Positions 33,811 to 42,088 of a stretch of 64,000 nt of DNA are shown here, one piece after another. The translations under genes were made by a program, and so were the position numbers. Every line of letters begins with the position of its first letter. Within the stretch, counting starts at the first letter, position 1. Below the pieces are notes generated by a model. The model did no database searches and was not told the DNA's origin. It saw nothing but the letters and a program-made list of their open reading frames with translations. Source of the stretch: Streptomyces sp. CHD11 (lineage in GTDB: Bacteria > Actinomycetota > Actinomycetes > Streptomycetales > Streptomycetaceae); the NCBI RefSeq assembly GCF_018638295.1, contig NZ_JABTTS010000004.1, forward strand, positions 1 through 64,000, given 5' to 3'.

Positions 33811-35121
33811 TCAGCTCCCGAGCGTGGCGCGCAGACCCGGCTGGAGCCGGCCGGCGTGGGCCAGGACCATGTCGTCGCACAGGTGCCAGATCTGCTCCAC
33901 GCGCAGCGCGGACGACGTCGCCGGGTCGACCATCGCGGCATGGCGGATGTGCCGTGGCTCGTTCTCCATCGCCGCCCGCACCACCAGCTCGTTCGTCCCG
34001 AGATAGGCGCGGTTGAGGGAGGCGAGCTGAGGGGGCAGCGCGCCGACCCGCGTCGGCCGTACCCCGGACCCGTCCACCAGACACGGCACCTCGACGGTGC
34101 CCCCGTCGGGCAGGTTCTCGATCAGACCCCGGTTCGGGACATTGCCGTACACGGTGCGCGGGGTGCCGGTGATGATGCTGTGGATGATCTGCGGCGCGTA
34201 CTCCATGGTGCCCTCGACCTCCAGCTCCGCGCCCTTGGCCAGGGCGTCCCGGGTCCTCTCGTACGCGGCCACGTTCTCGGCCACGATGTCCAGGTACGCC
34301 CCGACGGGCAGCCGGAGCCGCTCGATCTCCTCGGGATGGTGCAGATACCACGGCAGGTACTCGGCAGAGTGCTCGCTGGTCTCGGTCGGGTAGAAGCCGA
34401 GCCTGCGGTACATGTCGATGCGGACCCGGCGGCGCAGTTCCGGGTCCTCGGCGATCAGGGCGTCCAGCCGCTCGAACAGGTTCTCCCCGTCGTGCTCGAA
34501 CCGCAGCACCCACGCCTGGTGGTTGACGCCGGCCGCGAGGTAGGTCACCTCCTCGAAGGGGGCGTTCACCAGCCCGCACAGGTCGTGCACGGTCCAGTGC
34601 ACCGAATGGCACAGGCCCACCACCCGGCGCAGACCGGTGGCCCGGCTGAGGTACTCCACGTTCATGGCCATCGGGTTGGTGTAGTTGAGCAGCCAGGCGT
34701 CCGGGCACACCTCGGTCATGTCGTCGCCCAGCGCCTTCAGGAACGGGAAGGTGCGCAGTGCGCGGAAGATGCCGCCGACGCCCAGGGTGTCGCCGATGGT
34801 CTGCGCGACACCGTAGCGGGCCGGAACCTCGAAGTCGGTCCGGGTGGCCTCGACCATGCCGATCTGGACGCAGTTGACGACGAAGTCGGCGCCGGCCAGT
34901 GCCGCGCGGCGGTCCGCGTGAGCGGTGATCGTCGGCGCGGCACCCCGCCGGGCGGCGATATGGCGGGCGGCGGCCTCCGCGGTGGCCAGCCGCTCGGGGT
35001 CGATGTCGTGCAGGGCGATGTGCGCGGTCCGCAGCTCCGGGAAGGCGAACAGGTCGGCGAGCAGGCCCTGGGTGAAGACGACGCTTCCGGCGCCGACGAG
35101 GACAATCCTGGGAACGATCAC
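33811..35121 (-). CDS. Glycoside hydrolase family 4 enzyme (alpha-glucosidase/galactosidase-like)
   Basis: 436 aa. The NAD-binding N-terminus is RIVLVGAGSVVFTQGLLADL; the GH4 metal-binding residues are in VVGLCHSVHW (Cys) and AAGVNHQAW (His). GH4 enzymes cleave glycosides by a redox mechanism needing NAD+, a divalent metal and reducing conditions, in the cytosol. The start is GTG at 35121, overlapping the kinase stop (GTGA). As the last gene of a sugar operon it would split an imported oligosaccharide. MelA-like sequence suggests an alpha-glycosidase, but substrate class in GH4 is hard to predict by eye. Confidence 0.9.
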   Translation of the reverse strand: MIVPRIVLVGAGSVVFTQGLLADLFAFPELRTAHIALHDIDPERLATAEAAARHIAARRGAAPTITAHADRRAALAGADFVVNCVQIGMVEATRTDFEVPARYGVAQTIGDTLGVGGIFRALRTFPFLKALGDDMTEVCPDAWLLNYTNPMAMNVEYLSRATGLRRVVGLCHSVHWTVHDLCGLVNAPFEEVTYLAAGVNHQAWVLRFEHDGENLFERLDALIAEDPELRRRVRIDMYRRLGFYPTETSEHSAEYLPWYLHHPEEIERLRLPVGAYLDIVAENVAAYERTRDALAKGAELEVEGTMEYAPQIIHSIITGTPRTVYGNVPNRGLIENLPDGGTVEVPCLVDGSGVRPTRVGALPPQLASLNRAYLGTNELVVRAAMENEPRHIRHAAMVDPATSSALRVEQIWHLCDDMVLAHAGRLQPGLRATLGS

Positions 35122-36080
35122 GATGCTCCGGCTTTCTGCGGGTCGAGGTGGGACAGGGCTTCGTCCCAGGAGGGCTGGGCGTCGGTGCCGCCGGGGCGGC
35201 GGGTGGACAGGGCACCGCAGACGGCGGCGAGGGCGAGTGCCTCCTCGGCCGGGCGGCCGTTCAGCAGCGCGGTGAGGAAACCGGCGTCGAAGCTGTCCCC
35301 CGCGCCCACGGTGTCGCTCGGCCGTACGGGGACGGCGCCGGTGCGGTGCAGGGTCGTGCCGTCGGTGCAGAGCGCGCCGTCGGCGCCGTTCTTCACCGCG
35401 ACGAGCGGCACCCGGCCGGCGAGGACGCGTGCGGCCTCCGTCACCTGGGAGGGACCGGTCGGCCGGCCCGCCAGCCGGCATGCCTCGTCGGCGTTGGGCA
35501 GCAGCACGTCGGTGTGGTCCAGGACGCCGGCGAGCGCGGCCGGGTCCCAGCGGCCGGACGGGTCGTCGTTGGTGTCGAGCGAGGTGGTCGCTCCGGCGTC
35601 CCGGGCGGCGGCGAACAGGCCGGGGAGCCCGGCGGCCAGCCGTGGCATCAGGAAGAACGAGCCCGCGTGGACGTGACGGACCGAGGTCACCAGCCGGTCG
35701 GGCACGTCGGCGGCCGATACGGCCGCCAGGGTGCCCGGCGCGGTGAGGACGGCGCGGTCGCCGTCGCGGGTGACGCACACGGTGAGCGGGGTGGGCAGGG
35801 TGTCGTCGAACCGCAGCGCGCCGGTGTCCACGCCTCGCGCCGCGAGCCGGTCGCGTACGTAGTGACCGGCGTGGTCGTCGCCCACGCGGCCGGCGAAGGC
35901 GACGCGCAGCCCCAGCCGGGCGGCGCCGCAGGCGGTGATGGCGGCCGAGCCGCCGAGGGTCATGGCGCCGCCGTCGACCAGGAGTTCGCGCTGGCCGAAG
36001 GCGAGGGGTTCGGTGAGGGGACCGACGACGACGTCCGGATTGGCGTCGCCGACGACGAGCAGGTCGAAGTCGCGTGGCAT
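35118..36080 (-). CDS. PfkB-family carbohydrate kinase
   Basis: 320 aa. The two PfkB signatures are visible: MTLGGSAAITACGAARLGLR near residue 40 and the catalytic DTVGAGDSFDAGFLTAL near residue 262 (the Asp base in GAGD). It would phosphorylate a monosaccharide released by the GH4 or GH114 enzyme, using ATP. Within the operon it lies between the ABC permeases and the GH4 gene with a 4-bp overlap to the latter. PfkB includes ribokinases, fructokinases and tagatose-6-phosphate kinases, so a galactosamine or tagatose route is possible but not shown. Confidence 0.88.
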   Translation of the reverse strand: MPRDFDLLVVGDANPDVVVGPLTEPLAFGQRELLVDGGAMTLGGSAAITACGAARLGLRVAFAGRVGDDHAGHYVRDRLAARGVDTGALRFDDTLPTPLTVCVTRDGDRAVLTAPGTLAAVSAADVPDRLVTSVRHVHAGSFFLMPRLAAGLPGLFAAARDAGATTSLDTNDDPSGRWDPAALAGVLDHTDVLLPNADEACRLAGRPTGPSQVTEAARVLAGRVPLVAVKNGADGALCTDGTTLHRTGAVPVRPSDTVGAGDSFDAGFLTALLNGRPAEEALALAAVCGALSTRRPGGTDAQPSWDEALSHLDPQKAGAS

Positions 36081-36150
36081 GAGTGTCCTCGGTGACGTGA
36101 CGGGTGAGGAGAGACGGGGCGGGCCGGCGGCACGCGGCCCGGGAAGGGGG

Positions 36151-37068
36151 TCAGCCCTTGAGGCCGGTCGAGGTGATGGACCGGATGAAGGTCTTCTGCG
36201 CGGCGAGGAAGGCGATCAGCACCGGGACGACCGTGATCACATTGCCCGCCATGACGGCCGACCATCGCACGGTGTGCTGTCCCTGGAAGGTGGTCAGCCC
36301 CAACTGCAGGGTGTACTGCGGTTCGTGGTGGATGGCGATCAGCGGCCACGACAGGTCGTTCCAGGTGCTGAGGAACGTGAGCACGGCCACGGTGGCCAGG
36401 GCCGGCCGGGACAGCGGCAGCACGATCCGCACGAGCACGCCCATCCGGGTGCACCCGTCCATCCAGGCGGCCTCCTCCAGCTCCCGCGGCAGGCTCAGGA
36501 AGAACTGGCGCAGCAGGAACACCGAGAAGGGAGTCACCAGCGACGGGACGATCAGGGCGCCGAGGGTGTCGATGAGCCCCAGGTTCTTCATCACCAGGAA
36601 CGTGGGGATCATCGTCAGCTGGAACGGGACGATCATGGTCGCCAGCATCAGCCCCATCAGCAGCCGCGAGCCGCCGAACCGCATCCGGGCGAAGGCGTAC
36701 CCGCCGAGGGTGCCCAGCACGAGGTTGGAGAGGACCGCCGCCGCGGACACGATCAGCGAGTTGGCGAACCACCGCGGGAACATGGCGTTGCCGGTCACGA
36801 AGCGGTAGCCGCCCGTGTCGAGGTCCGAGGGCCACAGCGCCGGGGGAAACCGGTTGATCTCGGCATTGCTCATCAGGGAACTGAGGACCAGCCAGATCAG
36901 CGGAACCGCGAACAGCAGGGCCAGCGGGGCGAGCAGCAGGTGCCAGGGGCTGAACGGCAGCCAGGTGCGGCGGCCCCGGTGCCGGCGGGCGGTGACGGGC
37001 CCGGAGAGTCCGCGTCCGGGGCCCGGCCGGCCGGCGTCGCGGCGACGGTCCGTGGACAGCAGCGTCAT
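36151..37068 (-). CDS. ABC sugar importer permease (MalG-type)
   Basis: 305 aa; ATG at 37068 overlaps the stop of the upstream permease (ATGA). Six membrane segments are apparent, starting with WHLLLAPLALLFAVPLIWLV after a basic N-terminus. The EAA loop, which contacts the ATPase, reads LEEAAWMDGCTRMGVLVRIV (about residue 200). It is the second membrane subunit of a CUT1-type carbohydrate importer. No ATPase gene lies in the operon, so a shared ATPase such as MsiK probably energises it. Confidence 0.9.
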   Translation of the reverse strand: MTLLSTDRRRDAGRPGPGRGLSGPVTARRHRGRRTWLPFSPWHLLLAPLALLFAVPLIWLVLSSLMSNAEINRFPPALWPSDLDTGGYRFVTGNAMFPRWFANSLIVSAAAVLSNLVLGTLGGYAFARMRFGGSRLLMGLMLATMIVPFQLTMIPTFLVMKNLGLIDTLGALIVPSLVTPFSVFLLRQFFLSLPRELEEAAWMDGCTRMGVLVRIVLPLSRPALATVAVLTFLSTWNDLSWPLIAIHHEPQYTLQLGLTTFQGQHTVRWSAVMAGNVITVVPVLIAFLAAQKTFIRSITSTGLKG

Positions 37069-38015
37069 GCTCCGGCTCCCTTCACCGGACGGACCCCGCC
37101 GCCGCGACGCGCCAGCCGCAGGCCGGCCCCGCCGAGCAGCAGGGCCGCGGCCAGCACGTACGCGGCCGCCGCGCCGTATCCGGCGGTGAAGTTCCTGAAC
37201 GCCTGCTCCCAGATGAAGTACACGATCACCGAGGTCGCTCCGAGCGGACCGCCCTTGGTGGTCACGTACACCAGGTCGAACACCTGGAGGGCGTTGACGG
37301 TCTGCCACAGCACCAGGAAGACGCTGACCGGAGCGAGGGAGGGCAGGGTGACGTGGCGCAGCACGTGCCGGTGGGCCGCCCCGTCCAGGCGGGCCGCCTC
37401 CGTCAGTTCCTTCGGCACCCCCTGCAGCGCGGCCAGGTAGATGACGACGCAGAACCCGGTGCCGCTCCACACCGACACCGCCACCAGGGCGAAGAGCGCC
37501 TGGTCCGGGTCGGAGAAGAAGCCCTGGGAGCCGATGCCGATCCGGTGCAGCAGGGAGTTGGCCGCGCCGAACTCCGGGTCGAGGATGAAGGAGAACAGCA
37601 CGCCCTGCGAGGTCGCGGACATCACGAACGGCACGAAGAACAGCGTGCGGTACAGCCCCGTGAACCGCAGACGCCGGTTGAGCGCCAGCGCCAGCGCCAG
37701 CCCGAGGACGATGCTCAGCGGGACGTACAGCGCCGTGTACAGCAGGGTGTTGCGCACGGCCTGCGCGAACTGGGGGTCGTCCGAGAGCTGGCGGTAGTTG
37801 TCCAGCCCCACCCAACTGCTCGGCGTGAGCAGGTCCGAGGACTGGAACGACAGCAGCAGCGACCACAGGACGGGTACGACGCTCAGGCCGACGATCACCA
37901 GGACGGAAGGGGAGACGAACGCCCATGCGGTGGCCGACTCGCGGCGCCTGCGGCGGTCGGGGAAGGCGGCCCCGCGGACGCCGGGGCGGACGGTGAGCGC
38001 AGTGGGGCGCGGCAT
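37065..38015 (-). CDS. ABC sugar importer permease (MalF-type)
   Basis: 316 aa from ATG at 38015. Membrane spans begin with AWAFVSPSVLVIVGLSVVPV, and the EAA motif is LTEAARLDGAAHRHVLRHVT (about residue 210). It pairs with the overlapping MalG-type gene and the binding-protein gene 8 bp upstream. A MalF-like inner-membrane subunit for oligosaccharide uptake. Confidence 0.9.
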   Translation of the reverse strand: MPRPTALTVRPGVRGAAFPDRRRRRESATAWAFVSPSVLVIVGLSVVPVLWSLLLSFQSSDLLTPSSWVGLDNYRQLSDDPQFAQAVRNTLLYTALYVPLSIVLGLALALALNRRLRFTGLYRTLFFVPFVMSATSQGVLFSFILDPEFGAANSLLHRIGIGSQGFFSDPDQALFALVAVSVWSGTGFCVVIYLAALQGVPKELTEAARLDGAAHRHVLRHVTLPSLAPVSVFLVLWQTVNALQVFDLVYVTTKGGPLGATSVIVYFIWEQAFRNFTAGYGAAAAYVLAAALLLGGAGLRLARRGGGVRPVKGAGA

Positions 38016-38023
38016 GACGTCCC

Positions 38024-39343
38024 TCAGTTCTCGGCGGCGAGAGCGGCGTCGGCCCGGGTGGCACACGCGCGCAGGGCCTGCTCCGGAGTGCTTCTGCCGA
38101 GCAGCACCGAGGTGACGGCCTCGGCGGCCGCCCCGGAGATCTTCGGGTACGCCGGGACCACCGGCCGTACCCGCGCGGTGGCCAGGGCCTCGGTGAACAC
38201 CGACAGGCCGGGGACCTCGCGGGTGTGCTCGCGCCACCTGGGAAGGTCCTCCGTGGGGCGGCTCAGCGGCAGGCTTCCCGCCTCGATCGCCCAGCGCACG
38301 TCCTGCGCGGGCTGGTTGAGCCAGCCGATGAAGGTGCGCGCCGCCTTCGTCCGGGCCGGTCCGTTGTCGAAGACCGCCCAGGTGTCGGGGCCCGCGATGG
38401 TCACCGACTCACCGTGGAACCCGGGCAGGGGCACCACGTGGTAGTCGATGCCGGCCCCCCGGATGTCGGGCAGTTGCCACGGACCGGTCGTCACCATGCC
38501 CAGACGTCCCCCCGCGAACACCTGGTACATCTGCTCACCGCCCGGTTTGGGGTCGACGTAGCAGCTCTCGTTCTCCACCAGCGCCCGCACCACCTCCAGG
38601 GCGCGCCGTCCCGGCTCCCCGGCGAAGCCGATCCGCCGTCCGTCCTCGGAGACGACGTCTCCGCCCAGGTCCCACACCATGGGCCAGATGCGCCACACGG
38701 TGTCCTCGTCACCCGCGCCGGGCCAGCCGGTGCCGAACACGTTCTTGCCCTTGTCGGTCAGCCGCCGGGCCGTGTCGACGTACTCGTCCCAGCTCCAGCC
38801 CGGTTCGGGCAGTTCCACCCCGGCGGCCCGGAACACCTTCTTGTTGCAGACCACGGCCAGTGCGTCCACCAGGGCCGGCAGGGCACGCACCTTGCCGTCG
38901 ACGGTGACGGCGTCGCGCGCGGCGGGCCAGTACTGCTTCCACGGCACGGGGCCGGAACCGGTGGTCTCGGTCAGGTCGGCCAGTTTCGGCGACCGGGCCA
39001 CGCTGGCGAGGTCGGATCCGAAGATGTAGGCGATGTCGGGGGCGGATCCGGAGGCGAGACCGGCGGTCACCTTCTGGAGCATGGCGTCGGCGATCACGCC
39101 GCCGCCGAGATCCACCCGGATGTCCGGATGCGTCCGGTGGAAGTCGGAGACGAGGTTCTTGAGCGTCGTCAGGGCGGTGTCCGCCTGGCCGTGCCACATC
39201 TCGATGCGGACGGTGCCGTCGGCGGACTCACCGTCGCCGCCGCAGGCGGACACCGCCGCGCCGGTCATCGCGGCGAGCGCTGTCGCCCCGGCTCCGCTGA
39301 GCACACCACGGCGGGACGGACCGCTGTCCGGTCGGTGGGCCAT
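38024..39343 (-). CDS. Extracellular solute-binding lipoprotein (sugar ABC importer)
   Basis: 439 aa. The N-terminus has a twin-arginine-like RRGVLSGAGATALAAM and a lipobox VSAC followed by GG, so the mature protein should be lipid-anchored outside the membrane, possibly exported by Tat. The body is a family-1 solute-binding fold: IEMWHGQADTALTTLKNLVS, ITA... type strands and GRLGMVTTGPWQLPDIRG. It lies 8 bp before the permease genes. With a GH114 enzyme upstream its ligand may be a hexosamine-containing oligosaccharide; that is inference from context. Confidence 0.9.
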   Translation of the reverse strand: MAHRPDSGPSRRGVLSGAGATALAAMTGAAVSACGGDGESADGTVRIEMWHGQADTALTTLKNLVSDFHRTHPDIRVDLGGGVIADAMLQKVTAGLASGSAPDIAYIFGSDLASVARSPKLADLTETTGSGPVPWKQYWPAARDAVTVDGKVRALPALVDALAVVCNKKVFRAAGVELPEPGWSWDEYVDTARRLTDKGKNVFGTGWPGAGDEDTVWRIWPMVWDLGGDVVSEDGRRIGFAGEPGRRALEVVRALVENESCYVDPKPGGEQMYQVFAGGRLGMVTTGPWQLPDIRGAGIDYHVVPLPGFHGESVTIAGPDTWAVFDNGPARTKAARTFIGWLNQPAQDVRWAIEAGSLPLSRPTEDLPRWREHTREVPGLSVFTEALATARVRPVVPAYPKISGAAAEAVTSVLLGRSTPEQALRACATRADAALAAEN

Positions 39344-39480
39344 GTCTACCTCCAGGTCGTCTGGGAGGGGGTCGGGCCGGTCGCACGAGGGAAACGGGTG
39401 CCGTCGGCCGGGAGTTCAGAAAGAGGGGGAAGCAGGGGGAACCGGGGGAGGGCCGGTGACGCCCGGCCGCGACACCGACC

Positions 39481-39520
39481 GCCTCGCCGGGCGTGCCGCG
39501 GGCGGCTCCCGGCGAGGCGG
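39481..39520 (-). terminator. Hairpin between GH114 and binding-protein genes
   Basis: Perfect 12-bp arms CGCCTCGCCGGG and CCCGGCGAGGCG with a 16-nt loop, 15 bp downstream of the GH114 stop on the minus strand. It may terminate or attenuate transcription before the ABC genes. Confidence 0.75.
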
Positions 39521-39534
39521 TGCGGCGGGCGGTG

Positions 39535-40401
39535 TCAGCAGGTCTTGCGGACGTACTCGATGATCCGGACGTTGCCCTCGTCGTCCTCTTCCTCTTCCGT
39601 CTCGCCCGGTGCCAGGACCGGTGTGTCGCGCTGCACCACGCTGAGACGGTCACCGAACTCGTCGCAGGCGGTCTTCATGCCCTCGTCGGTGTACTCGATC
39701 ACGATGACGTTGTCGTTGAACGCCTCGGCGTACTCCCCGCACTCGTCGTACTGGCCGCACTCCTCCGCGACGGCGAAGTCGAGGCCGTTCTCCTCGCGGT
39801 TCGGGGCCAGTTCCACGGTGTTCTTCTGACCGACGGCCAAGCCCTTGCCGTGTCCGTACGAGGACAGGATCCGTATGTAGGCCTGGGCGTCGTCCGCGGT
39901 GATCCTGCCCTCGACGACATCCCGGCCGTAGGTGTCGAAGTTGTCCAGCTCCAGGGCGTCGAAGCCCTTGTCGGCGCAGGTGTCGATCTGCGTGCTGATC
40001 CGGTCCGCGATGGCCTGCCGTTTGGCGTCGGTGGTGATGTCGAGGATCGCCTCGTCCCAGTCCGGGTCGTAGACCGGCTTGCCGGCGTCGTTCAGGAGCA
40101 GCAGAGCGGGGTCCCAGTCGTCGGGACCGTCCACGTCGCCGACCTCCTGGGTCTGGAAGGCGTTCACGTAGCAGATGTTGTAGAGCCCAGGTGCCGGGGA
40201 CTGCTTCCAGTCGCGGCTGACCACCGTCACCCCGGTCGGCGGATCGTAGGGTTTGCCGATCTGGTAATCGAAGTCCGCGTGGACCGGCGGCGGTTCCGGT
40301 TCGGCTGCCTCGGCTCCCGGGACGAGGACGGCCGTGGCGCCCGCGGCCACGAGCACCGCGGCGAGGGTGATGCGTGAACGGGCTGTTGCCAGAAGACTCA
40401 T
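39535..40401 (-). CDS. Secreted GH114-type endo-alpha-1,4-polygalactosaminidase
   Basis: 288 aa. The Sec signal peptide runs from a basic start through ITLAAVLVAAGATAVLVPGAEA (cleavage near AEA-AE, about residue 33). The mature TIM barrel shows DFDYQIGKPYDPP, YNICYVNAFQTQE, the Asp/Glu-rich FDALELDNFDTYGRD (catalytic-acid region) and KGLAVGQKN, features of the GH114/spherulin-4-like family that hydrolyses alpha-1,4-galactosaminan. Secreted and first in the operon, it would cut polymer outside the cell for the importer that follows. An acidic EEEEDD stretch lies near the C-terminus, and several Cys suggest disulfides. Confidence 0.85.
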   Translation of the reverse strand: MSLLATARSRITLAAVLVAAGATAVLVPGAEAAEPEPPPVHADFDYQIGKPYDPPTGVTVVSRDWKQSPAPGLYNICYVNAFQTQEVGDVDGPDDWDPALLLLNDAGKPVYDPDWDEAILDITTDAKRQAIADRISTQIDTCADKGFDALELDNFDTYGRDVVEGRITADDAQAYIRILSSYGHGKGLAVGQKNTVELAPNREENGLDFAVAEECGQYDECGEYAEAFNDNVIVIEYTDEGMKTACDEFGDRLSVVQRDTPVLAPGETEEEEDDEGNVRIIEYVRKTC

Positions 40402-40726
40402 GAATGAGCTCCGTGGTGCGGGGGCACGTCCCCGCCTCGGTGCCCCGCGGGGCCACCTGGCGACTCGGTCCGGGTTGGCGGTGTCGGCCGCGTACCGGCT
40501 GGGCGTACCTCTGACGCGGAAGTGCTCCGACTTCGGCGTGCCCCGGAGTAAACAGGTCAGGTTCCGTCAGCGTCAAGAGCTTGAATCTGCGCATTGTCTG
40601 CTCAACAGTGTTCGGAAACGAGCGGACCGGGGGTCGTCCGCAGGCCACGGGGGGAGTCCGGGCGACCTGTTGCGCGAGGTGTGCACCCGATCTCGCCGAC
40701 AACCGCCGCACGAGGAATGGGGACTT
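40402..40726. promoter_or_regulatory. Divergent promoter region of the sugar locus
   Basis: 325 bp between the divergent GH114 and DeoR genes. The core at about 40550-40615 is AT-richer and contains TTGAAT and TTGTCTGCTCAACA, a plausible promoter/operator zone for the DeoR protein. No perfect long palindrome was found, so the operator is not defined. Confidence 0.45.
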
Positions 40727-41584
40727 GTGGCCGGAACAGACGGGGAACACCGTGCCGGGGCGGACCGCGGGCGGCGTGCGCTCAGGACCGAACGGCACCT
40801 GCGCATCCTCGAGTTCGTGAGTGAGCAGGGCGGCGCGGACGTCACCGCGCTGGCCGCCCGGCTGGAGGTGTCCGGTGCCACCGTCCGCAGGGATCTGCGG
40901 TACCTGCACGACCAGCGGCTGCTCCAGCGCACCCACGGCGGCGCCGTCACCGGCGACGCGGGCGCCGAACTGCCGTTGCGGCGCAAGGCGGAGCGTTTCC
41001 ACGCGGAGAAGCGGGACATCGCGCGGGCGGCGCTGGAACTCGTCCCCGAGGGAGCGGTGGTCGGGCTCACGGGCGGGACGACCACCACGGAGATAGCCCG
41101 GCTGCTGGCCCGGCGCGGGCCGGTGACGATCGTGACCAACGCGGTGAACATCGCCGCCGAGATGGTGCCCCACCCTCAGGTGAATGTCGTGGTGACGGGA
41201 GGTCAGGCCCGCAGCAGGACCTGGGAACTGGTCGGCCCGGGCGCGGAGAAGATGCTGGCCGACTACCACACCGACATCACCTTTCTCGGCGTGGACGGTA
41301 TCGGCGTGGACCACGGCTGCACCACCCATGATCCGCTGGAGGCCGCCACCGACCGGGCCTTTCTCGCGGGCACCGCCGAGGCGGTGGTCGTCGCCGACCA
41401 TTCCAAGATCGGCAAGGCCACGTTCGCGCGTATCTGCCCCATCGGTGCGGTGCGGCGCCTGATCACGGACGCCGCCCAGGACCACGGGGAGCTGGCGCGC
41501 CTGCGCGACCGCGGGATCCTCGTGACGTCGACCGGCACACCCCGGCATGCTCCGGCCACCGGGAGCGGTCCCGGGGGCGACTGA
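40727..41584 (+). CDS. DeoR-family transcriptional regulator
   Basis: 285 aa from the GTG at 40727 (GAGGA about 10 bases upstream; the longer frame lacks coding character). The DeoR helix-turn-helix is TALAARLEVSGATVRRDLRY (about residues 45-65), then the sugar-phosphate-binding DeoR C-terminal domain with VVGLTGGTTTTEIARLL, VTNAVNIAAEM and DITFLGVDGIGVDHGCTTHD. These proteins usually repress sugar operons until a phosphorylated sugar binds. Divergent from the GH114-ABC-kinase-GH4 genes, it is the likely local regulator, with the PfkB product a candidate inducer. Confidence 0.9.
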   Translation: MAGTDGEHRAGADRGRRALRTERHLRILEFVSEQGGADVTALAARLEVSGATVRRDLRYLHDQRLLQRTHGGAVTGDAGAELPLRRKAERFHAEKRDIARAALELVPEGAVVGLTGGTTTTEIARLLARRGPVTIVTNAVNIAAEMVPHPQVNVVVTGGQARSRTWELVGPGAEKMLADYHTDITFLGVDGIGVDHGCTTHDPLEAATDRAFLAGTAEAVVVADHSKIGKATFARICPIGAVRRLITDAAQDHGELARLRDRGILVTSTGTPRHAPATGSGPGGD

Positions 41585-42088
41585 ACATCCCAGGGGCGCC
41601 CCGGCCGAGGGCGGTGTCCGGGGCGGAGCCCGCGGGGTCGGGACGAGCGACCGGTCCTGGCGCGTCGTCCCGGCGCTTGCCGACCGGCGACTCCCCGGGC
41701 TGCGGCCTTCCGGGCTGGCGACTACGGAGTGTGATGTTCTGGCCGAAGGGGTGAGGGGCGTCGACGGTGGTGGGACCTCTCGGTCCGCCGGCCCCGGACG
41801 GACAGGAGCCGCGCCGGGGCGCAGGGGCGCCGTCAGGCACCCTCGTGCGCGCAGACGTCTTCCGACCACTCGTGACCAGCGATGATCGCATACTGGCCGC
41901 TTCCGGCCCCTCATGCCGAACGGTTATCGGTCTGTCGTACGACGCCTCATACCAGAGCGCGATGCTGTCCGTGCGAGTTTGTCAACTGCCCACCGCACAT
42001 GATGCGGTGGTGACTACGGTGAGTGTCGGTCGGGAGGCGTGACGCTCGCCGCGCCGACGAGTCGGGATCAGGGAGCGGGGACCGGTAC
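41585..42088. other. Intergenic region before the conservon
   Basis: About 500 bp with no supported gene. AT-richer sequence occurs at 41930-41995. A perfect 8-bp inverted repeat, CCACCGCA-N5-TGCGGTGG, is at 41990-42010, close to the first gene of the conservon. Confidence 0.5.
41990..42010. promoter_or_regulatory. Inverted repeat upstream of cvnA
   Basis: CCACCGCA (41990-41997) and TGCGGTGG (42003-42010) are perfect complements with a CATGA spacer. Could be an operator or the start of the leader. Confidence 0.4.

Noticed and set aside
40581..40824. Small plus-strand frames before the DeoR gene
   Set aside because: They lie in or overlap the divergent promoter region and the DeoR start in other frames and lack any motif.
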